The notes: generated by a model not told the origin, from the sequence alone. Counted from the first letter of the stretch, positions 36,061 through 49,500 are shown. The stretch: 64,000 nt of DNA from Viscum album (GCA_963277665.1 OY728158.1:596154818-596218817); one strand, 5' to 3'. Numbers and translations are program-made.

Positions 36061-37220
36061 GACATTATCATTTTTCATCAACACACAACCCGAGTCCCAT
36101 CATTGAAGCATCACTGAATACCAAAACAAGTTCTCCACTTTTGGGTAAAGTGCACACGAGTGCAGTGATAAGCCTCCTTTTCAACTATTTGAAGCTTCAT
36201 TCACATTCATCACTCCAAACATACATTACTCTCTTCTGAGTTATCTTGGTATGAGGGTTGGAAAATCGTGAGAAATTTCTCACAAATCATCAATAATATC
36301 TAGTTAACCCCAAGAAGCTATGGATATCCATTACCAATGTTGGCCTCGACCACCCCTCAATTGTAGCTGTCTTGGAAGGATCTACAGATATCCCATTGAT
36401 TATGATTATATATCCCCATAAAGAGACCTCATTAAACCAAAAATCACAATTTTTTAATTTACATTGATATTTTCCTTCTGCAAAGTCTCTAGTACAGTTC
36501 TTAAATGATCCTCATGATCCTCCTTGGTTTTGGAGTATATTAGAATATCATCTATAAAGACTACCACAGATTTTTCAAGGTAATCCCTAAAGAATCTAGT
36601 CATCATGTCCTTGAGGATTTTCAGAGCATTAGTGATTCCCAAAGGCATTACTAGGAATTCATAGTGCTCGTATCTTGTACAAAAAGCATACTTGGAGATA
36701 TCTTCTTTTTTCACCCTTACTTGATAATATCCTGACCGAAAATCCACCTTGGAGAAGTATTGTGCCGCAAGAATCTTATCGAAAAAGTCATCAATTCATG
36801 GGAGAGGGTAATTGTTCTTTATCATGATTTTTTCAGCTCACGATAATCAATGAAAAGGCACATTGATCCATCCAACTTCTTGATAAAGAGGACTGGTTCA
36901 CTCCATAATAAACCACTTGGGCGTATAAATTCTTTATCTAGATTATCCTATAATTTTTTATTTATCTCCTCAAGCTTCACAAAAGCCATTCAATATGGTG
37001 TGTTGGATATAAAAAATTCCCCAGGTATAACGTGAATTGATAACTCAACATATCTTCTAGGAGGAAGACAATACAATTCCTTGGGAAACACTTTAGTGAA
37101 TTCCTTCAAAATAGGCATGTATTTATAGATGGTTTCTTCCTTGGACACAATCATCTAAGCCAAATACGCATGTTTATAGGATAGTAATATCCATTCTTGG
37201 GATGATGGAGCTAAAGAAGA
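36061..37220 (-). pseudogene. Tekay reverse transcriptase (element E)
   Basis: Around 36841-36900 the minus strand reads FIKKLDGSMCLFIDYRELKK, then after a frame change NNYPLP and DDFFDKILAAQYFSKVDF. The open part at 36454-36747 continues with FRSGYYQVRVKKEDISKYAF, YEFLVMPLGITNA and VVVFIDDILIYSKTKEDHE. The palm motif FIDD is intact. Between RT and RNase H (36060-36450) further stops are present. It lacks the length of uninterrupted frame needed for activity. Confidence 0.92.
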
Positions 37221-37235
37221 TTCATATTCCTCCTT

Positions 37236-37640
37236 TCACTTGTATAGAATTTGGGGTCGATTCTCCATATAGAGAGTGATTTGCCTCTCATGGAAATTTT
37301 TTTTAGCTTTATATATGGAAAGAAAATCCATGTCGAGAATTGCATCAAATTCCACTACAGGGAGTATGATGAGGTTTTCTGGGAATTTCACTCCACAGAT
37401 TTTGACAGGGGAGGAGTTACATTCATGGGATGAAATGATTTCTCCATTTTTCACACTCATCGATATATTTACTTCAATAATTTGTGGTGATGTTGGTGTT
37501 TTTCTACTAATATTTCGGGATATAAAAGTATATGTAGAACCAGAATCAAAATGTACATTCACTATTATTGAATCAATAACTAGCTTACATGTCACCACTT
37601 TATTTTTGGGGTTCAATTCTGTGGTAGTGATGGAAATAGC
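37236..37640 (-). pseudogene. Tekay aspartic protease (element E)
   Basis: Reads VNVHFDSGSTYTFIS with the catalytic Asp, and later EFDAILDMDFLSIYKA, matching the family pair DSGATHSFIS and FDVILGMDWLSxY. The domain is open for 126 codons, from a Met at 37616 to 37236. Two plus-strand frames over the same bases are shadows. Confidence 0.9.
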
Positions 37641-38719
37641 TTTCCCTTGATGCCTTGGAGGTTGTTGGTTGCCCCTAAAAACCCTTGGCTTGGGGATCTA
37701 GTTTCCAAAGTTCCCCAGTTATTTGCAGTTGATGAAATGAACAATGAATTGAGGGTCGAGAAAAGAGTTCCTATCCTCTATCGGAATAAAGAGTTTTTCT
37801 TGCCAATAGTTAATAGCCAGGTGCCCTTCTCTTTCACACCTAAAGCATTTCCCCATCCCCTTCAGGCAATTTCCAGGGTACTTTTTTCTACACATTTGGC
37901 AAGTGGGGTACTGGGGTTTTTTAGCACTATTGGATTTATCAATCAGACTGCTAGAATTGAAGTCCACATTATTCTTTTTATCCCCATGATACCCCTGAGA
38001 TTCTCTAATCTTCATTTTGACTTGGAGGGAACATGAGACAATTTTCTCATAGCTGTCGAATTCATGGATCGTCGACGCATTCCACAGGCTTGGTTTCATC
38101 CCACCAAAGAAGTGGTCAACCTTGCATTCAGGGGTAATGACAAATCCATAACAATATCATGCAATCCTTGTGGAGTTTTTGTCATATGCTCTGACATATG
38201 TGTTGTCTTTTTTTCTTGAGTGAAAGAAAGTACCTTTCCATCTGAATCCAGAGGGTTCACGATGAATATTTATCAAAAAAAAATCTTCCTGAAATACTTC
38301 CCTTCCAATGCCTCAATCTCCTCTTTAGGATTCATATTTTTTATAAATTTCCACCAATTATTAGCTTCACGCTTGATATGATAATCATAAAAGAGAACCT
38401 TCTCTTGTTTAGAACATTAAAGGATGGAGAAGATCTTTTCAATGGAGTTGATCAATTTTTCAACAATTTAGGGAACAAATGATCCGTTATAATTAGGAGG
38501 CCTTTTTCTCATGAATCTCTTCATTGAGAATTGTCCTTTCTTAAGCAGTGTTGAACATTCCTCTTGACCCATGTTTCTATTCAAAACTTGAGTTAACTGA
38601 GAGAGAATCATGATAAAGTTCAAGATTCTCGCTCCAATCGGATTAGGAATCTCATTATCCCAATCATCACATTAATCTTCACATCATTTGTTTTCTCGAG
38701 TCCACCTATTACCGGCCAT
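37641..38719 (-). pseudogene. Tekay gag (element E)
   Basis: The likely start is ATG at 38719-38717 (MAGNRWTREN), followed within about 20 codons by a stop. Then come RPPNYNGSFVP, HIKREANNWWKFI and EGKYFRKIFFDKY, matching the retrotransposon gag domain in order. The distal part (37719-38099) has two zinc-binding motifs, CQMCRKKYPGNC and CFRCEREGHLAINYW. In the first the expected His is Tyr; in the second the last Cys is Tyr. Both changes fit single C-to-T or G-to-A mutations. Confidence 0.88.
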
Positions 38720-39202
38720 TTGATGGAATAAAATGAAAGTTAGGGGTAACACATAATTGGTAATCCAAGGACATAACTAATGACTTAAAAATAAATTTTA
38801 TTTCATTAACCTATGAATCCATAGGCTTAAATCTATGTTATCTACGATCTAATTTCTAACATATATTCTTAGGGGAATTCCCATAATAATGGTTCATACT
38901 ATGCTTGTGAATTTTCAAATTCATATCACCTAGGAGTGTCATAACCAAGAGTGTAGCAAGGTCTGCTGTCATGTAACAGGATACCCCAGGTCAAGCCCAA
39001 AACTCCTTGTTTGTGTTTTTACCCCTAGGTACATCTGTGCCAGAGATTCCTCTACCTGATCGTATGACGATAAGGATGTATTTTCGTGATGAAAAACTTA
39101 CCTAATACCCTGCAAAAATTAGGTATTTTTTTATTATACTTATTATTGTCTCTAAGGACTCACTAGGGTTTTCTAATCCTAATCCCAAAACCACTAAACC
39201 TA
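38720..39202 (-). other. 5' untranslated leader of element E
   Basis: Between the gag start and the PBS. No open frame and no recognisable motif; the usual place for the packaging signal in this class. Confidence 0.6.
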
Positions 39203-39215
39203 TCCTCTCATACCA
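39203..39215 (-). promoter_or_regulatory. Primer binding site of element E
   Basis: The minus strand reads TGGTATGAGAGGA next to the 5' LTR, close to TGGTATCAGAGC, complementary to initiator Met tRNA. Confidence 0.75.
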
Positions 39216-41848
39216 TCTTTAACAGCCCTTTATTTTATTACACACTCAGACATGATTTATTACATAGAAAATTTCAATTTATAAAAAATAGAATATCAAT
39301 AGGTCTAGTGTCTTTGGGGCATAGGAACATTACATAACAACATAAAACATAGGATGCAACATCTTATTGAAAACTTCCTTTACAAGGCCACTACATTCCC
39401 TCGCACTTAGCATTGCATGAGATAACCTGAGGACATGCATAAGAAAAGGGTGAGATATAAATCCTGGTAAGGGAGTTAATGAGGCATAAAATTAAAGATA
39501 TAATACATGTTAATAAATAGGCATATCAATAGAGCATAAGATAAACAAGAACATAGAGGCATGATATAACATGATTAACATAACATAGAAATGTGGAAAT
39601 AACATTTAACATGATTTTAGCATGATCCAAGGCTTATTACACATGGAGCATGAGTAAATCCTCATTGAAATTGAATTAGAATGAATAAAACCTAATTTCA
39701 CTTGACGTATTATGATACCAATATTTACCCAATGCATTGGAGTTCTATCAGGGCACACCCTTCTTAAACATTTCATTTCATGCATAAGTGTGCCACATAG
39801 ATCATATAACATAGAATAAATCAATATCATATATTATCCTAAAATAAAGTAATGTGGAATAAAAACATGAAAGTAAAATTAAATATGAATATCTGCATAA
39901 AGTTTAATACCCTTGATAGAGACAAGGGTATGGTATTCACTACACATTGATCTTGGATTGGAAAAACGCGATGCAATTTCAGCAGCATAACAACATGACA
40001 TAAGGATTCATGAGAGTGCTTGATGAGAGAGAAATGGGTGTATCAACATATATACATGAAATGGAAAGTAAGGGTTCATATAGATATATGTCCCAACATA
40101 CTTAATGGAATTTAGATGCATGATACCAAATAATTAATTGAACCTAAAATAGGAGATAAAAATCTGTCACAGAATTTCAGCATGGTAACATGTGTACATG
40201 GGAGGAATTAATGAGAGAGAAAGGGGTCTCCAATAATCCAAACATAATGTGGGAAGTATGGGGGGCAGGTTATAAATCATACCCCAACATTTGTAATTGA
40301 TAAAAGGTCATAACAACTTAAGGAAATTTGGAAGAAATCAGAAAGGAAGAAATCCCTTACTTGGAAGTGTGATACCAAAGGCTTTAGAGAGGATTGAGAC
40401 GGGATTATTTAGAGCTTGGGGAACCTTGGGAGGATTATAGATAGAGGAGGTCAGAATTTGGATGAACTCCAAAGGCTTTGAGTGAAGAAGAAGTGGGATC
40501 TTGGGTGGGCTTATATAGGAAAGGAAAGGGAATTATTTATTATTTATGTTTGGTTCACCCCACATTAAACTAATCAATACCCCAAAAAAACCATAGTTTT
40601 GCCCATGGTTTTTTCAAAAGAGGAGTGGAAGAAAATATTTTATAATTCCAATCGTCTAACTTCAAAAAATTATAGAGTTTCTTATGTGGAGGTGAGTCAC
40701 ACTCTCAATGAAATTCATTTAAAAAGAAAAAATGTTTTATAACTCTTGGAGGGTCCACTAATGTTTTTTAAAATAAATCAAATAGACCTAAAATCAAATT
40801 ATTTTAATGGTAAAACATATATTGAATATAAAATTATTTATATTATTTTATTACATCACTATTTAAACATTATGATGTCATAAAAAACATTATATATTTA
40901 AAAGGTATTTATTTTTTACCCAAAAATTCGACTATCTCAGAAAATTATGAAAAATTCAACGTTGGATAATTTTTTTGTCCCAATTCCAAAAATAATATTC
41001 ATTTTATCTAATTAATTTTCTAAATTTTTGAATTTATAATTTTATTATAAATACCGACATTTATAAAAAATTCATGGGTTTTGACAAAAACGGCTTTCAA
41101 ACCTTAATAAAAATCACAATTGCATTCATAAAATTATACGATCATTTATATTAAATAAAAATTAATTTAATAATAATAATATTTTCTTAAAATTTTATTT
41201 AAATAAAAAATCCTTTTATACATCAAAATAGATTTCATAGTTGAATATTAACTCAAAATACTATTTGCACTTTAAATAATATTTACAAAGTAACAATAAT
41301 AAATTCATGTATATTTATTACTGTATAAAATAATAATGCAGATAATCATAGTGATAATGTCTTGTTACATAACCCCTTATAACACCCGCATAAGACTGAA
41401 GGGTAAGGTGTGCCATGGTGACAGACTCTGGAGTAGCTTAGATAACATTTCTCATGTGGTAATCTCTATCAACTTCCACTTCTCTCGTAGGCGGTTCCAT
41501 TCAAATTTAACATGTTGAAGCTCGACTTGGGATTGGTCAAGGGAGAAGCCCAATGACACCAACTTCTTTCCGAGCTCTGACAAATGGGCTTCCTATATGA
41601 AAAGTCTACTGGATAAGGCCATCACTTCCTTTGTCTGAGTAAATTGGATTTTTTAAAGCCATATATTTATACTAATCATGTGATCACTATTCAATGAATA
41701 TATTAGAAACAGTCACAATTATTAACTATATTTTAAAATCTAGAAACACAAAACAAGAGAAGTGTATATGTTATATAACCATTCTATATAATAAGACATT
41801 TAATTGGATCAAGAGTAATTGTTATTAATGAATGTTCAAATTGTTACA
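39216..41848 (-). repeat. 5' LTR of element E, with TATA box
   Basis: The longer of the two E LTRs. It ends on the right with gttaca (TGTAAC in element orientation) and contains the 134-bp segment missing from the other copy. A sample of 43 aligned bases (31887 and 39445 area) shows 5 differences, so the copies have been apart for a long time. Confidence 0.9.
40510..40519 (-). promoter_or_regulatory. LTR TATA box (element E 5' LTR)
   Basis: The minus strand reads CTATATAAGCCC. It lies inside the segment deleted from the 3' LTR. It is the best promoter candidate for element E. Confidence 0.55.
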
Positions 41849-43339
41849 TGATATCCTCAAACAAAATATTTTACCTCATCTATTATATATCAAATTAATT
41901 TATAAAATTCTTATATTAAATTAAATTAGTCAAATTTTATTTATTTTTATATTTTGAATATCATTTTTTGATTCTTCCATTAATTATAAAATTACTACAT
42001 CATAATTGTGTCACAATTTAATTTAATTATTTATTTACTAGAAGTTATTAATAAATTATAATAATTAAAATTAAAAATTTATCATTAAAATTAATATTAA
42101 TATTATAATTTATCCTCCGAATAACCATATAAAAATGTAATACTTATTAAAATTAGAGTGTGACATATTGGACTTCCCTTATAATAAAATACTATAAATG
42201 GAATAAGATATCCATGTGTAGAAAAAGGGAATAAAATTGGAATAGTTATGATTTTGGCCTAAAATATATCATAAAATAAAATTAATACAAGTGTTAGGGT
42301 AATTTTATAATATTTATAATATAATATTTACCTTTAATTACCTGATTTACTTTATACCATGGTAATAATTTTTTTTTACTAAAGATATTATTTATATGCC
42401 AAAAAATAAAATAAATCTATTTAAATAATTTAGTACCACTAATTTAAAATATGGAATATATTGTTAAAAATTAAAAACATAAATGTTTGAGTAATTAATT
42501 CAAAATTAATCATGTTTATGGGGTGGGAAAACTGGTGATTAATGATTAAACATACAGAAGATTGACACATTTTTATATCTAAATTCAACGTAAAATTGAT
42601 GACAATGACCTAAATTGGATTAAATGATAAGAAAATAATCTATTTATACATTAAAAACAATCATAAATGTAATTTAACACTATAAGTTGTTTTGATGAAA
42701 AGGTGGACTTCAATAAAAAAAATTAGTATTTTCACTATTCATCAAAACATGAAACTTATCAAAAAAAATACCAAAAAATAAATCAAAGTAAATTTTTATA
42801 TTTTTTTAATGAATAATTTTATTAAGTAAAATATAATATATAAAATTACAAGAATTGGGTTTAAAATAGCTTCTCCATTAAAGGGTAGTAAAATTGACTT
42901 TATGAAAATATATGTTTTTTATGTGTCATATTAGGGTTATTCCTATCTTATTGCTATAAAATATATTCGAAGTACATAAAGAATTTGTGATGGAATATAT
43001 ACAATAAATATTTAATTAATATCATTTACCAATAGTAGTTAATTTCTTTATTAGTATAAAATTCATTTGTGATCATAAAAATAGTTTTTATAAATAAAAT
43101 CTCATTATATTCAATTGGTTCTTATCTTCATTTAAAATTAATTTGTAACCAATGAATTCAGACATATATTTTCATATTTTATTTAATAATATGCATAAAA
43201 TCTAATTTAATGGCTAGATTATAATGGTAACATTTAAATAATAATATTTAGTTTTTTATGCTCATTATTGTGTGAAACATTAGCTATAAAATAAATTTAA
43301 TTAGAAAATGACATACCATAAAAATATTGGGTTGTTACA
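41849..43339 (-). repeat. 5' LTR of element F, second part (copy B)
   Basis: Starts with the target-site copy tgata and continues the homology to copy A at about 25000: caaattaatttataaaattc, attacatcataattgtgtcac, tgacatattggacttccctta, then ggtggg and the final atattgggttgttaca. The end TGTAACAACCC (minus strand) fits a Tekay LTR start. Confidence 0.8.
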
Positions 43340-44724
43340 TGTTTCATTATGGTTGTGGGTATTCTTGATATTTAGGTTCAGTTGCTCAGTGGTGACATGG
43401 TGGGACAATTCCCATCATATCAGATGGTGGCAGTTTTCTTGTTTCAACTACTTTAGTAAGCATATTTTGGTTTGGAACTTGTATTTATTCATACTGTTTA
43501 TCTTTCACTATATAAACATATATTAGAATATTTTTTTCATTTATATATATTCAATTTATTGATTATTTGATTTTTTTTCTTTCAGAAAAATCATTCCTAA
43601 AGGTATTTTGTAATGGCTATGTTTTTATCTCTAACTCATTGGGACCAAGAACTCCCTTTGATCCTTACCATAGGTCAACTCGGATACCTAGTTCATGAAT
43701 AATCTTGGTTGGTTTGTAAAACATTACCTTATCATGGGTTTAAAAAAATGAAAGAATCATTCCTTTAAGATCATTTAAACTTAATGATTATTATAAAAAA
43801 CATTTTCTCAATGTCTGTGGCTTGTCGGTGAAATTATTTCTTATGACATATGATCTATGTAGCACACATAAATGTATAAATATATTATGTGTGCCCTGAT
43901 AGTGATTCAATTCATTGGGTAATGTTTTCATTTGATGACATACCATTTATGGTGCATAATCGGTTATCCTAGCACAATATGTTGTGATATCTTGGTATTA
44001 AACCTTGACTTAGGTTTATATTGTATTGTTTTATATTGTTTCTACATTTATTTTATTTTATGGTCTTATGGGATCATCTTCCTCATTCAATGATTCTATG
44101 TTAATATAATATTTTATGTTTTCATGATTTTAATTTTCTATTTCATATGTATCATGCTTACTCCAATTGTTCCTTTACTGGGATTTATAGCACAAATTTT
44201 TTTTGAATGTATTCCCCAAGATATTCCATGTAGTGTTAAAAGAACAATGGGATATAGTGGCAGGTGTAAAAGTTTAAATAAATATTATGTAGTCTTGACT
44301 ATTTTTTCTATATTTATGTATATAGTATTATAAAAATACTAAAAATCTTGATTTATAGGTTGTGTTTCTTGATTTTCATATAATAAAATGTGTAATTAAA
44401 ATTTTATTTTTCATATATTTCACTTGGAAAATCTATTTACAAAACTAGTTAATAAAAATTTCATGTAATCATCTCACTAAGACTATAAGAGCATTATAAA
44501 AAACAAAAAAAACTCACACACCTATATAATGAATAGACACACAATTTCCACAATATTTTCCCATTTTAATAACTATATTTAAATACATGACCCTCATAAA
44601 TAACATATCTCCCCCCACCATTAGTTAAAACACATATCTTTGGAATATATCTAAAAATATTTATCCCCCATTAAAAATACATAAAGAAATAAACCTACAA
44701 AGATATTTATATTTTCTTTTTACC
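43340..44724. other. Unidentified AT-rich DNA
   Basis: No recognisable gene. A 69-codon plus frame at 44124-44333 has no known motif. The part near 43620-43700 is slightly GC-richer but shows nothing I can name. Confidence 0.5.
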
Positions 44725-46520
44725 ACTTTTAAAGCAACATTCTAAGAAAAATTGTTAGTGGTAATGAAATTACTATATATTTATTATTAGGGGAATGATA
44801 TTGATTTCCCATCATAAGCCTAATTTTTTTAATGTATCCTTTGACAATGGATTGGTGAAAAATTAAATTATTTTCAACTTTTTTTTGAAATAATTCAAGA
44901 TTAAACACATTTTTATCCAAAATCTCTTTGATAAAGTGATATTTTAAATAAATTCTATTTTAATAATAACACTAAAATATATTCAATAATAGATTTATTA
45001 AAATTTTATTATCATCACAAAAAAAACAACTTAGTGAAAATATCATTTATTTTATCTTTTTTTGGAAAAAATGCACACTTCAACACATTTTTGTCAACAA
45101 AATAATTGATAAGGTGATATTTTATAAAACATTTATTCAAATAAGAGTAGTAAAATATATTTCACAAATGATTTATAGCACTCTACAAATGATTTATAGC
45201 ACTCTACAAATAATTTCCCACATGCAGTGGGAAGTTTACTTCCAACTTGAGATCTTCCAGTTGAGTTCTCATCCACATAAATTGGATTGTATATCGAATT
45301 GAAACCATATATTCTACTTTAGTAGTAATAAAGGTCACAATTTTTTTTCATCATGTGCTAACATACACACATTTCACCCAAAATTAACTCCATAAGATTT
45401 TGATCTTTGACAATGTACATTTCCAGCACAATATTTATCAGTATTTAAAAAGTGATCCAATTTTACACTACTATAATATTTTATCCCATAGCCTATTATG
45501 TAATTTAAAAAACATGATACTTATATTTCCATCAATGAAATAGTAATTCTATAGGTCACTTTTTTACTTGAAATATATTGTAACAACATATATTATGACT
45601 AGTATTGAATCAATTAAGTATAGAAAACATACAATTAGCTTATGTAATTCTCCAAATTTAACATAATTTCTATTTTGATAAATAATCAGTATTGCTTCAA
45701 TAGAAACTAGTATAAAAAATTTATTTTAATCTTGAAATACAATCCTTCTAATAATTTATAAATCATATTTTTATTTAGAAAAATGGAATTTCACATTTTA
45801 AAATATTTTTAATCTTAAAATGTATATCATTTCTATAAGAATAGAAATTTTAATAAACCAATTTATTTCATAAGAAAACTCTTCACAAACTCCTTTTTCA
45901 TTTCCATAAAAAATAATATCATCTAAAATGAAAATGAGAATAAGAGATAAATTTTTATTATCTTTAATGCAGAGGTTATTATCCATTCTTCCTTTCATGA
46001 ACATTAAATCCATAAATAAATTACCTAACTTGGAATACCATGCTCTTTAGGATTTTTTAAAACTATATAGATCCTTATTTAACATATAAAAATTAATTTC
46101 ATCTTAAAATCTGAATCACAATATACAATTCCTCTTACAATTATCAATTTTGGAAGGATAACTTAACATCTATTCAGAAAATCTTCGATTACCATTGTAC
46201 AAAAATAGAATTAAATATCTTTTTGGTATCTGATATATTTACCATTATGATGGTAAGATTAAAATAAATTCATAAAACCTATTAATAATATTTCAAAATA
46301 ATCCGTTCATTATTTCTTATAAATTCGCCTCTTTCATTCAATTTGTTTTGAAATCCAAAATTTTCTTTAATAACATTTTTGTTTTCTTTCTTGGGTATGA
46401 AATCAAAAATTTTCTTATTATTTATGTAATCCAAATTATAATTAATAATAATTATCCACCCTTGATTCTCTAAATAATCTTTCATATTTCTTTATTAAAA
46501 TTAAGATAAAATTATTTATG
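44725..46520 (-). pseudogene. Copia RT and RNase H relic with duplicated RNase H end
   Basis: Minus-strand blocks appear in copia order. 46282-46485 has FGFQNKLNERGEFIRNNERI, the region before FSPVAK. Near 46039-46080 are KDLYSFKK, stop, RAWYSKLGN (family LYGLKQSPRAWY). 45798-46013 has LIFILDDIIFYGNEKGVCEE, the palm motif with both Asp retained, then IYILRLKIF. RNase H ends appear twice: YHLINYFVDKNVLKCAFFP near 45060-45125 and YHFIKEILDKNVFNLELF near 44880-44945. Codon content is now strongly AT-biased. It is not the copia element at 1-6839, and no LTRs were found. Confidence 0.75.
45164..45215. repeat. 21-bp tandem repeat
   Basis: acaaatgatttatagcactc plus t at 45164 and again at 45185, with a partial third copy at 45206. 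It lies inside the copia relic. Confidence 0.85.
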
Positions 46521-49500
46521 TGTTTCTATCTTCAATGTTATTATATTTTAAACCCTTGTTCATTGTTCTCAAATGATATTTTGAACCCCCATCAGCTTTA
46601 TGATCATAGTAAAAGATGATTGATGTTTATATTAATTATTATAAATGGTTAAATCATTATATTTATTCTGAACTTATTTTGTGGTCATGATTTATTGTAA
46701 TCTTCACCCAAATTATTATCAAAAATAATTTCATCTTAACTTTTGGAAAATTCTTCTTGACGTGCGTTTTATTTATTTTAGTGTCAAAGAAACATAATAT
46801 CATTTGTTTCAAAAATAATCCTTATGTTTTTATTATAAAAATTTCATCCTCTCTAATTTAAAGGTTATCTTAGGAAGACACCATTAACTCCCATCTATTG
46901 AAACTTCTAAATAATTTCACTTTTCACTTTTATAGAAATCAAAATTTCATATACAAATTAATAAATGATTATAACATTAAATAATTAAAAAAAACCTAAA
47001 AATATTGCAGTGTTGTTTCTATGAGTAAAAAATTTTAATTTATTTCCATCATCTTATAGTTCACTTAAGTCACTTTTCTCTTATATTACTATAATGGATA
47101 CCTTGGGGAAATTTATAAAGTCAAGGTTGAGCTATAAAAAATTGTTAAAGAAAAAAGGATAAATAAATATAAAATAATTGTCAAGAATAATAAAATGATA
47201 AAATATTCAAATGGAATAATGGAATAAATAATTAAATATCATATGATCATGATATTATATAATATTTAAACATAATAAAACATTACATCATAAGCATAAT
47301 TCAAGGATCGCTTCCAAGAAAACATTTTATCGTGTGTTAGGATTATTTCCCATGTACCATACATGGTAAGTCATAATATGAAACATTACCTAATGAATTA
47401 TGGGGTTGTTAAATTCTTGTATCACCCATAATTTCATAATATTTACTTGCACATGTTTTCCATATAAATAATTCACACATAAGTTATATTTTTTAAAAAA
47501 ACACATTAAAAAGGAATGGGTTACATTATATTAACACAAAACATAAACAATGGATATATCATAATGATTCATACGAGATAAAGAATTAAATATTTTTGAC
47601 CATTCAAATTTGAATAAATAGGCCTATGTTTTAAATATGAAGTTCAAATGAAGAAAATTACCATGAATGGATTGGAGAAGATGGTATAAATTTGATCCTC
47701 TAAAACAGTGTTTTAACGGATGAGTAAAAAACATTTGAATAAGTAAAGAATGTAATTTTTTACTTAAAATACAAATAAACCAACATGGTTTTTCATAAAA
47801 TATATATTATTTTTTAAAATCACATAAGGTAACAAACATTAAAATATTTACACCTGGAAATGAATAATTAAGAGGAAAGTTTTATTTAAATAAGTTTGTT
47901 TTAATTAGAGATAGACAAGTAAACATAAAAAATGTATAACACAAAAAATGAAAGAAAAAATAAAATAGGTATATATATAAGATATATATAAAAAATAACA
48001 ATTAATTAAATTATAATAATAGTTTATTCAATTGAAGTAGAAAGATAGAATGTATAACCAAAAGGAAAATAGGGTGGTTCAAAAGGCCCCTTATTACATG
48101 TACTAAATCACATGGTACATGCATATAATTTATTAAATAATAAAAATATGTTTATTAAATAATTTAATAAGAAAATTTTTCATTTATATTATATTTTTAG
48201 GGTACATTGAATATCATATTTTATGGTTTTTTATCTCATTGGACACATAGGGTTATTCGATCAATTTATCAAATAATTCTTCGATATATTGAACATGGTA
48301 TAAGGGGTTATCAAATAGTTACATAATTTCTAGGTTTATAGAGAAATATATTATTAACCATTATATTATTAAAAAATTTATTCATCTTAATCAATTTTCC
48401 AAAACTATATCCATATTATGAAATATTATTTCGTATGCTTGTTTTGGATTATTAAAATCACCATGACCAATTACAATCAATACCATTGATAAAATTTCCA
48501 ACATATATATACATAATCTTAATTATTTCATATATTTTATATTTATTCATTAAATAATTTTTTAAAACTACACAACAAAGGTGGTGATGAAAAATGAAAT
48601 ATGTCTTCTATGGAGGTGGTGAACCAACCATAATACGAGTGATTTATCATTTGTGAATGAATGTGAGGGAGGTTGATATTAGTTATTTAATTAATATAAT
48701 TTCATTTAATTATAATAATAATACATATGTAATTATATTATGATGGGTATAATATATTTTAAGTAGGTATAAAAATAAATTTTAAAGGAATGAGAAAGTG
48801 ATTAGGAGTTCTTACGTTACTTCTTGGGATGAATACTTTACTAATTGGATTATGCAGTTTAAGGGTATTAGTTTGAGGATATGAGAGCATAAAAAACATA
48901 TATAAGAGTTATGGGGGTGGGATTCTAGAATTTTTTGTTTGAGTTAAGAATATTATGGTTTGAGGACAGGTGAGGTGTTGAATTTTGCAATTTATAAGGT
49001 GAAGAGGGGTGTATTAGAATAAAATATTGATTATTTTATTATTTAGGCAAAAGAATATGAATTGTATAGATTACCATGTCATTTATTAATATATTATTAA
49101 AAAATTAGGGTTATCTAAATTTAAATACAAGAATAAAACGGATGGAATATGGTAAATTCTTAATTAAAGTAAATGAATAAAAATAGATTTTATTAGAATA
49201 AAATGTAAGTTATGTTCCAAAATCCCAAACAAAGGTTCCTAAATTCAAATTTATATTTTTTTAAAATTTAATTTACACCATAAATAAATAATTTTTTGGA
49301 ATATGGATCATAAATTTAAAAATCATTCAAATAATAAGACAATTTCATAAATGTTACGCAACTTTTAAAAACTACTTTTTTAATATTATCCAAAAAATAA
49401 TCCTTATAGAAAAAACATAAAGATTCACCCCTAACTAAATTTTACATGTTTATTAAAAAAATTATTATTATAAAATAACTTTCAAAATATGATGTATTTA

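Larger units (their letters stand above)
31674..41848 (-). mobile_element. Tekay/Del chromovirus element E, complete but decayed, nested in element F
   Basis: The minus-strand order is 5' LTR (39216-41848), PBS, gag, protease, RT, RNase H, integrase, polypurine tract, 3' LTR (31674-34180). Integrase after RNase H marks Ty3/gypsy. The pol C-terminus reads YPNLF then, after a frame change, NFDGKSF just before the polypurine tract, the ending characteristic of Tekay/Del. It is flanked by tgata on both sides. The sequences outside (31500-31668 and 41854-42180) together match one uninterrupted stretch of element F's other LTR (24840-25320), which shows E inserted into F. Stops, frame changes and LTR divergence make it non-autonomous. 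Confidence 0.92.
22100..43339 (-). mobile_element. Tekay/Del-type LTR element F, pol deleted and interrupted by element E
   Basis: Two direct repeats of about 4.38 kb (22100-26478; 28781-31668 joined to 41849-43339, which sum to 4379 bp) flank only 2.3 kb of internal DNA. The internal DNA carries a polypurine-like tract next to the left LTR, a minus-strand gag relic, and a PBS-like site next to the right LTR. This is the arrangement of a deletion derivative: LTRs and gag remain, while protease, RT, RNase H and integrase are gone. The LTR end TGTAACAACCC (minus strand, at 43339) and the long LTRs fit Tekay/Del chromoviruses. Large LTR pairs with little internal coding DNA are also described as LARDs. 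Confidence 0.7.

Noticed and set aside
37251..38036. Plus-strand ORFs of 60-129 codons
   Set aside because: They are antisense shadows of the Tekay gag and protease domains, which have clear family motifs on the minus strand.
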